The notes under the pieces were generated by a model, which was given only the letters and a program-made list of their open reading frames with translations, ran no database searches and was not told where the DNA came from. The position numbers were made by a program, and so were the translations under genes. From an alpha proteobacterium SCGC AAA240-E13 (lineage in GTDB: Bacteria > Pseudomonadota > Alphaproteobacteria > Pelagibacterales > Pelagibacteraceae), in the NCBI GenBank assembly GCA_000504625.1, contig AZHR01000027.1:1-12470 (forward strand): DNA of 12,470 bases, in the 5' to 3' direction. This document shows positions 7,928 to 12,470 of this stretch, in pieces (the stretch's first letter is position 1; each line of letters starts with the position of its first letter).

Positions 7928-9881
7928 TAAATAATTTATAATATTTTAAAATATTTTTATCCCAATCAAATTTTTCTTTAAAAATCTTCTTATTTTCTAT
8001 TTCAAATTCTTTCTTTTTATCGTCAAATAAAATTAGTCATTTTTCTAATCATATTTTTAACTCTTCCGAACTATCATCTTTCAATAATATTCCATTTTTT
8101 CAATCTACAATAACTTCATCTGCTCATTCATAAGGAGTAGAAATAATAAATTTTCATAAAGACATTGCTTGTAATAAAGTTGTAGCAAGTCATCAACCTG
8201 GAGAAGAAGTATGAAAATGTATATCAAATTCATTTTGTAATTCTAAAGCCTCTTCAAAACTTTTTCATCAAGTAAAATAAATTTCTTTATTTAAATCTAG
8301 TTCATTTAACCTATCAAAATCTTCTCATTCACCAATTATAACTATTTGAATTTTATTCTTTAAATCTTTATCTAAACTATAATAAGATTTTATCAAAGTA
8401 TCAACATTTTTCCACTTAAATAACCTTCAAACAAATCAAATAATAATCTTATCTCAAAACTTATTTTTTAACACTCATTCATCAATTAGATCTGGTAGAT
8501 CAACACCTCTATATATTACTCATACATACCTATTCACAAACTCTTTTTGAATAAATCTTTTACAAGCCTCACTTACTCAAATAACCTTATCAGCTCTTTT
8601 AAAAATCCATTTTCAGATTCATTTATCATAAATTTTTGCAACTAAATTTTTAAACTTAGAATTTAATTTTACATAATCACTACCATGTTCAATATGAATC
8701 CACCTCATTTTCCTTTTTATTGCAAATATTCATCAAATAAAGCTTGTTAAAAAAAATCTTGTTCTTGTAATTACTAAATAATTTTCTTCTTGCTTCCTCT
8801 CCTGATGAGGAGAAGGTTGGGTTGAGGTTTCTTCTTTTAAATATTTAATTATTAATCTATATTCTTTACTCCAAAATTTATAAACCGGAAAATTACTAAT
8901 TATTTCAACACTAGGACAAACTAATATTTCTACTCAATCTTTTTTATATCAAATAACTTCATCTAAATAAATAATCTGTTCTACTTCTCTCCCATGAGGG
9001 GAGATTGAGAGGGGGATTTCTTGTTCAAAACTAGTCACCACATTATAAACTTTTCAAAAACCATTTTTTACCCAGTATTTTCACCATTGCTCTCAATGAG
9101 TTTCAAGACCTCCTTTATGAGGAGGAAAATATGGCATAAATTGGATTATATCAATATTCTCTCACTTTAAATTTGACTTTCTCACATAAAACTTATATAA
9201 TGAATTTACTAGTACGTACCAGGCCTCTATTTCTTCTGAAATATGCTTAACACCGGGTGCGTCTTTTTTCTTTTGTAAAAATTCTCATATTTTTAATAAT
9301 TTATCATCAATTCATAATATTTTACAAAAAACTCATAAAATTAAAAAATATCATTTAAAATTATTATTATTTTCTAAAGTATCATAAAAATCAATTTTTT
9401 TCTCAAATTTTCTATTAAAAATATTTTCTCAATGACAAACTAAGTTTCTAAAATATCTAATATTTGCTATCCAATTTTCAAAAAATCTTAATTTATAAAA
9501 TCAAAAAGTTTTTAAAATATTTTTTTTATATTTTGTTTCAATTTTTCTTAATAAGTGAGAAAATTCTCAAAAAGTTAATTTTGTTATAAAAATATTGACT
9601 TCTATTTTTCATTTTTTTTTCTTACATTCTTCATCTTTTTTAATTAAGAATTTTGTTTTTTTATTTATAAATAAATCTATATCTTCTTTAAAAGTATCTC
9701 TATAAAAGTCTAGATTATTATAATTTTCTCAAATTTCATTTATAAAAGCTTGCTTTAAAGCATTTTCTATATGTTCTAAAATTTCCAATAAAAAAGATCT
9801 TAATTGTGTATCAGTTAAGTATTCTTCTTTATTACCTCAATATCTTTTCAGTTTATGATTTAGAAATATATTTTCTTGCAT
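7917..9881 (-). CDS. Abi_2/HEPN-like domain fused to GT4 glycosyltransferase
   Basis: A single 654-codon frame with no stop between two unrelated parts. Residues 1-232 resemble Abi_2 (AbiD/F-type) proteins: YLTDTQLRSFLLEILEHIENALKQ, LTFGEFSHLLRKI (102-114) and WIANIRYFRNLVCHGENIFNR (137-157). Arg145-x4-His150 fits the HEPN Rx4-6H RNase motif. Residues from about 236 are a GT-B glycosyltransferase: IDIIQFMPYFPPHKGGLETH (near 243-262), WIHIEHGSDYVK, ADKVIGVSEACKRF, IIIGFVGRLFKWKN, IVIIGEGED and SSPGGGLATTLLQAMSLGKFIIST, where the usual E-x7-E is Gly-x7-Gln. Two palindromic elements add in-frame loops to the GT part. GTG 9185 (residue 233) or ATG 9137 (residue 249) could start a free-standing GT, so two products are possible. 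It starts 12 bp after galE and overlaps the next gene by 11 bp. Abi_2 proteins act in phage defence in some hosts; its job here is unknown. Confidence 0.85.
8793..8836 (-). repeat. In-frame palindromic element, copy B
   Basis: It holds the 6-bp inverted repeat TCTCCT-GATG-AGGAGA followed by a G-rich arm (GGTTGGGTTGAGG), much richer in G and C than the gene around it. It encodes TSTQPSPHQERK within the glycosyltransferase part of the fusion protein, between KYLKEE and NYLVITR, adding a hydrophilic loop. Order and spacing match copy A about 190 bp away, and both read CCT CAT in the same phase. The form resembles dispersed CCCTCACCCCAACC-type palindromes found in many bacterial genomes. Confidence 0.7.
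8984..9026 (-). repeat. In-frame palindromic element, copy A
   Basis: It contains the inverted repeat TCTCCC-ATGAG-GGGAGA followed by a G-rich arm (TTGAGAGGGGG) and then TTTCTTGTT, aligning with copy B over its whole length with small indels. It encodes IPLSISPHGREVEQ between VVTSFEQE and IIYLDEV in the N-terminal half of the glycosyltransferase part. Both copies place Ser-Pro-His in the same frame. It is likely a mobile or formerly mobile short palindrome tolerated in a surface loop. Confidence 0.68.
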
Positions 9882-9893
9882 TAAATATTTATT

Positions 9894-10901
9894 TTATTTA
9901 TTATAAAAATTCCAACTATTCTCTATACTATCATTTAAACTAACTTTAGTCCTAAATCATAATTCTTTTTCAATTTCATTAGTATTACAAAAACTAACTG
10001 GTATATCTCATAATCTTCTGTCAACAACTTTATAATTAACTTTTTTTCACACTATTTTTTCTACATATTCTATAGACTCTAAAACAGTTACTCATTCCCC
10101 TGTTCAAACATTAAAATTTTCATTAAATCAAATTTTTATATTTAAATTAGTAATTTTATTATAAGCTAATACATGAGCATTTACTAAGTCTACAACATCT
10201 ATATAGTCTCTAACTCATGTACCATCAACAGTATCATAATCTCAACCAAAAACTTGTAGTTCATCTAAATCTCAGGTCAATACTTTAAAAATAAAAGGAA
10301 ATAAATTATTTGGTTTTCATTCTGGTAATTCTCCCAAATAACCACTTTCGTGTGCTCAAATAGGATTAAAATATCTTAAATTTATCACATTAAAATTAGA
10401 AAATTTTGATAAGTCTTCTAATATTTTTTCAAGTAATAATTTAGTCGTACCATAAGGATTTGTAGTTCATTGTAGATCAGTTTCTTTTATAGGAGGCACA
10501 TTAATAGTGGAATAAGTATTTGCACTACTAGAAAAAACAATATTTAAAACTTTATATTTATCCATTAAATCAAAAAGATTTATACTTCATGATATATTAT
10601 TTTGAAAATATTTAATTGGTTGTTCTTGAGATTCAAAAGGAGCCTTCAATCCAGCAAAATGGATAACTCAATCAAAATCATATTTACTAAAAACTTCCTC
10701 TAAAGTATCTTTATCTCTCAAATCTACATCATAAAAATCAGGTTTATAACCTATAATCTTCTCTATCCCGTCAAGAGTCTCTACTGAAGAATTACATAAA
10801 TTATCAACAATAACAGTTTTATAACCAGCTTGTTCAAAGGCCACTACTCAATGACTTCAAATATACCCAGTCCCTCATGTAATTAATATAGTTTTTTTCA
10901 T
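9894..10901 (-). CDS. galE: UDP-glucose 4-epimerase
   Basis: A 335-residue extended short-chain dehydrogenase, normal GalE length, which interconverts UDP-glucose and UDP-galactose through a bound NAD. Seen: KTILITGGTGYIGSH (3-17, NAD loop), VIVDNLCNS (30-38), DGVIHFAGLKAPFES (77-91), FSSSANTYS (123-131) with catalytic Ser at 124-126, NPYGTTK (148-154) with Tyr150 and Lys154 in register with Tyr149 and Lys153 of the E. coli enzyme, NLRYFNPIGAH, LQVFGGDYDTVDGTGVRDYIDVVDLVNAHV, NVGTGEGVTVLE and NTNEIEKELGF. The full active site is present. It is the first gene of the operon, preceded by a TATAAT box and an upstream terminator, and ends 12 bp before the Abi_2-GT fusion. It probably supplies UDP-galactose, or UDP-GalNAc if specificity is relaxed, for the following glycosyltransferases. 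No Shine-Dalgarno sequence is present. Confidence 0.96.
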
Positions 10902-10930
10902 ATACATTTTATAGCTTTATAATTAATTTA

Positions 10931-10958
10931 ATTATAGTAAAATACATAAAAAAACAAG
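10931..10958 (-). promoter_or_regulatory. Likely promoter of the galE-rfbC operon
   Basis: On the - strand a perfect TATAAT (10936-10931) preceded by TAC lies 29 bp upstream of the galE ATG. A CTTGTT or TTGTTT sequence 15 to 16 bp further upstream could serve as a -35 box, although it sits inside the terminator stem and T-run of the preceding gene. This is the only gap of notable size ahead of the seven-gene operon, which supports the call. Confidence 0.5.
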
Positions 10959-10978
10959 AAAGTTTTAGCTTTCTTGTT
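10948..10978 (-). terminator. Rho-independent terminator of the hydrolase gene
   Basis: A perfect 10-bp inverted repeat, AACAAGAAAG and CTTTCTTGTT (10953-10962 and 10969-10978), has a 6-base loop. On the - strand it runs directly into seven T residues, two of them within the stem. It lies 12 bp after the stop of the - strand hydrolase gene. The + strand side ends in A residues, so it acts only on leftward transcripts. Confidence 0.85.
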
Positions 10979-10989
10979 AAAAAAGATAT

Positions 10990-12468
10990 TTATAAATATT
11001 TAATTAGTTTTTCTATTAAATAAATAACTCTTTCATTATTTCTAAATTTTCAAAATCACAAATCATTAAGTTTAATTAATTTATTCCTAAAATCTCTTTT
11101 TTTCTGAATATTATACCTTGTATTAATCAAAATAATTATTTTTTTTAATATATCTCAATATTTTTCATCTAAAATATTTTTTTCTAAATCAACCTTTATA
11201 AATCATGACTTTTTTCACTTAATTCAAACTACATATTTTTCTATTTCTCACATTTTAGCATCTCAAGCAATTACTAATTGGTTCTTATTTCAAAAATTAA
11301 CTTCTCAAGTTTTTACCTCATTCATAACTATATGATACTCTCAATTTCCTGTCGGATAACTAGTTATTTTATGTACTACTTTTCATGTTCATGTTTTTGG
11401 TATTATAAAAAACTCTGATTCATTACTTCATTCTGTATTTCAACTAGTCCATACTCATGGTATTTCATTTATTATCATTCATGTTTCTGGATCTATTCAT
11501 ATTTTACGTCATTGTTCATCTTCTATTATAATATTTATTGGAGAAAGGATTTCATAACGGATTAATTCTTGTGCTCATAAAGTAAATCATAAACTTATTC
11601 TTTTTGTCGTTTCTTTATCTTTATTATTTATAAATTCTTGAATCTTTTCATCTTTTGTACTTTCTTCATCAGTTTTAAATAAATAAACATACTTTCTTTT
11701 AAATAATGTATCCGCATCTAAAAATTCTTCTCATCAATTATATCAATTAGCAATAGTACGATCAACATATCATATGTATTTATATAATAATTGTTGCTCT
11801 TTTTTTAATCTATCATCTTTTTTTAATCATTTAAATAAATTTAAATTTGCTATACTATCAACTATTTTAATTGAATTTAAAATAGGCATTTTTGTGTGTG
11901 AACAAAGCTCATCTTTTATTTTTCATATTTTTTTTACTAATTGATTTTCATCATCTCATTTTTGATTAAAACAATTTGAATATATAGTTTCAAATTTGTT
12001 ATTCTGTATTTTATTCTCATCATCATTATTTGATAATATTAAATAATTTGTAGGAACTGTTCCATCTCATCATAATCATTTATCATTTCTAATAGTATTG
12101 TCTATATTATAATATGATTTTCTTATTTCAATTCATCATATTCAATATATTTCTTTATATTTATCATATATATTTTTTCATTTATATTTTTCACTTCTAT
12201 CAGGTGACTTTATACCATAAACTAAAGCTCAGTTTGAATATTTATTTTTAATATTATATCAAATTACATTATTTTTATCATCACTTCAAGTTTGTTTTGA
12301 GTAATACATAGTATATTTTCAAGAAATACTAAAAAACATTTTTTCTATATTTTCTTTTTTATTCAACTCTTCTAAAAAACTATTTTGAGGATGATTAATA
12401 TTATCTAATGCTTTATTATTTTTATTTAAATATTTGAATTTATTGTTTGATTTATTATTTTTTTTTAT
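10990..12468 (-). CDS. Probable exported alpha/beta-hydrolase (lipase-like), 5' end missing
   Basis: The visible 492 residues are the C-terminal part of a larger protein; the frame is open, with UGA as Gly, to the window edge. Near 12052-12069 it has GDGTVPTNYLIL, matching the GDGTVP motif that carries the catalytic Asp in LCAT/PGAP1-like alpha/beta-hydrolases. About 50 residues on, near 11884-11904, CSHTKMP may supply the catalytic His. The nucleophile Ser (GxSxG) would lie upstream, outside the window. Next come YVDRTIANGYNGGEEFLDADTLF, then a beta-rich domain (SPINIIIEDEQGRKIGID, PETGMIINEIPG, GNGEYHIVMNE) of the kind found C-terminal to exported hydrolases, and a basic helical tail. It is likely a secreted or surface lipase/esterase acting on host or environmental lipids; substrate unknown. 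A strong terminator follows the stop, so it is a separate unit from the glycan operon. Confidence 0.78.
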
Positions 12469-12470
12469 AT

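Noticed and set aside
9114..9130. Third copy of the palindromic element (CCTCCTTTATGAGGAGG)
   Set aside because: It encodes the conserved FPPHKGG loop of GT4 enzymes and lacks the G-rich arm, so the palindrome is explained by codon choice.
1..12470. UGA as tryptophan (code 4, Mycoplasma type)
   Set aside because: In-frame TGA falls on conserved glycines in P-loops and Rossmann loops, while conserved tryptophans use TGG.
1..12470. CRISPR array, tRNA, rRNA or insertion sequence
   Set aside because: No regularly spaced direct repeats, no cloverleaf-like segment, and no transposase or terminal inverted repeats were found by reading both strands.

Overview
This is a very AT-rich, gene-dense bacterial segment that only reads correctly if UGA is glycine (translation table 25). 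With ordinary stops every gene breaks into short pieces. With UGA as Gly, long frames of 189 to 654 codons appear, and UGA falls on invariant glycines: the Walker A loop of a ParA-type ATPase, the GGxGxxG loops of RfbB and GalE, and the GGSGTR loop of RfbA. UGG still encodes Trp, and only UAA (mostly) and UAG (once) are used as stops. This code is known from Absconditabacteria (SR1) and Gracilibacteria (BD1-5), so the window most likely comes from a small-genome CPR/Patescibacteria member of that group. I cannot choose between the two from sequence alone.

Left part (1-3602, + strand): three exported proteins. The first is the 3' part of a surface nuclease (lamin-tail domain, staphylococcal-nuclease domain, PKD domain, C-terminal membrane anchor). 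A 120-bp gap with a weak hairpin and a TATAAT box follows. Then come a secreted protein resembling a parallel beta-helix and, three bases later, a small lysine-rich exported protein with an internal repeat.

Middle (3534-10901, - strand): one compact seven-gene operon, in transcription order galE, an Abi_2/HEPN-like domain fused in frame to a GT4 glycosyltransferase, a second GT4-like glycosyltransferase, a ParA/MinD-type ATPase, rfbB, rfbA and rfbC. Spacing runs from 24 bp down to overlaps of 8 to 19 bp. The enzymes would supply UDP-galactose and a dTDP-4-keto-6-deoxyhexose, and the glycosyltransferases would attach sugars to a surface glycan. rfbD is absent here. The oddest parts are the Abi_2-GT4 fusion, two related palindromic elements inserted in frame in the GT4 part, and the ParA ATPase placed among sugar genes. 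The last gene, rfbC, runs tail to tail into the third + strand gene with a 69-bp antisense overlap.

Right part (10902-12470): an 88-bp gap holds a strong - strand terminator and the likely galE promoter. Beyond it lies the 3' part of a large - strand gene for a probable exported alpha/beta-hydrolase (lipase-like, with a GDGTVP motif) that runs off the window.

No tRNA, rRNA, CRISPR array, insertion sequence or origin was seen. No stretch longer than 300 bp lacks a gene.
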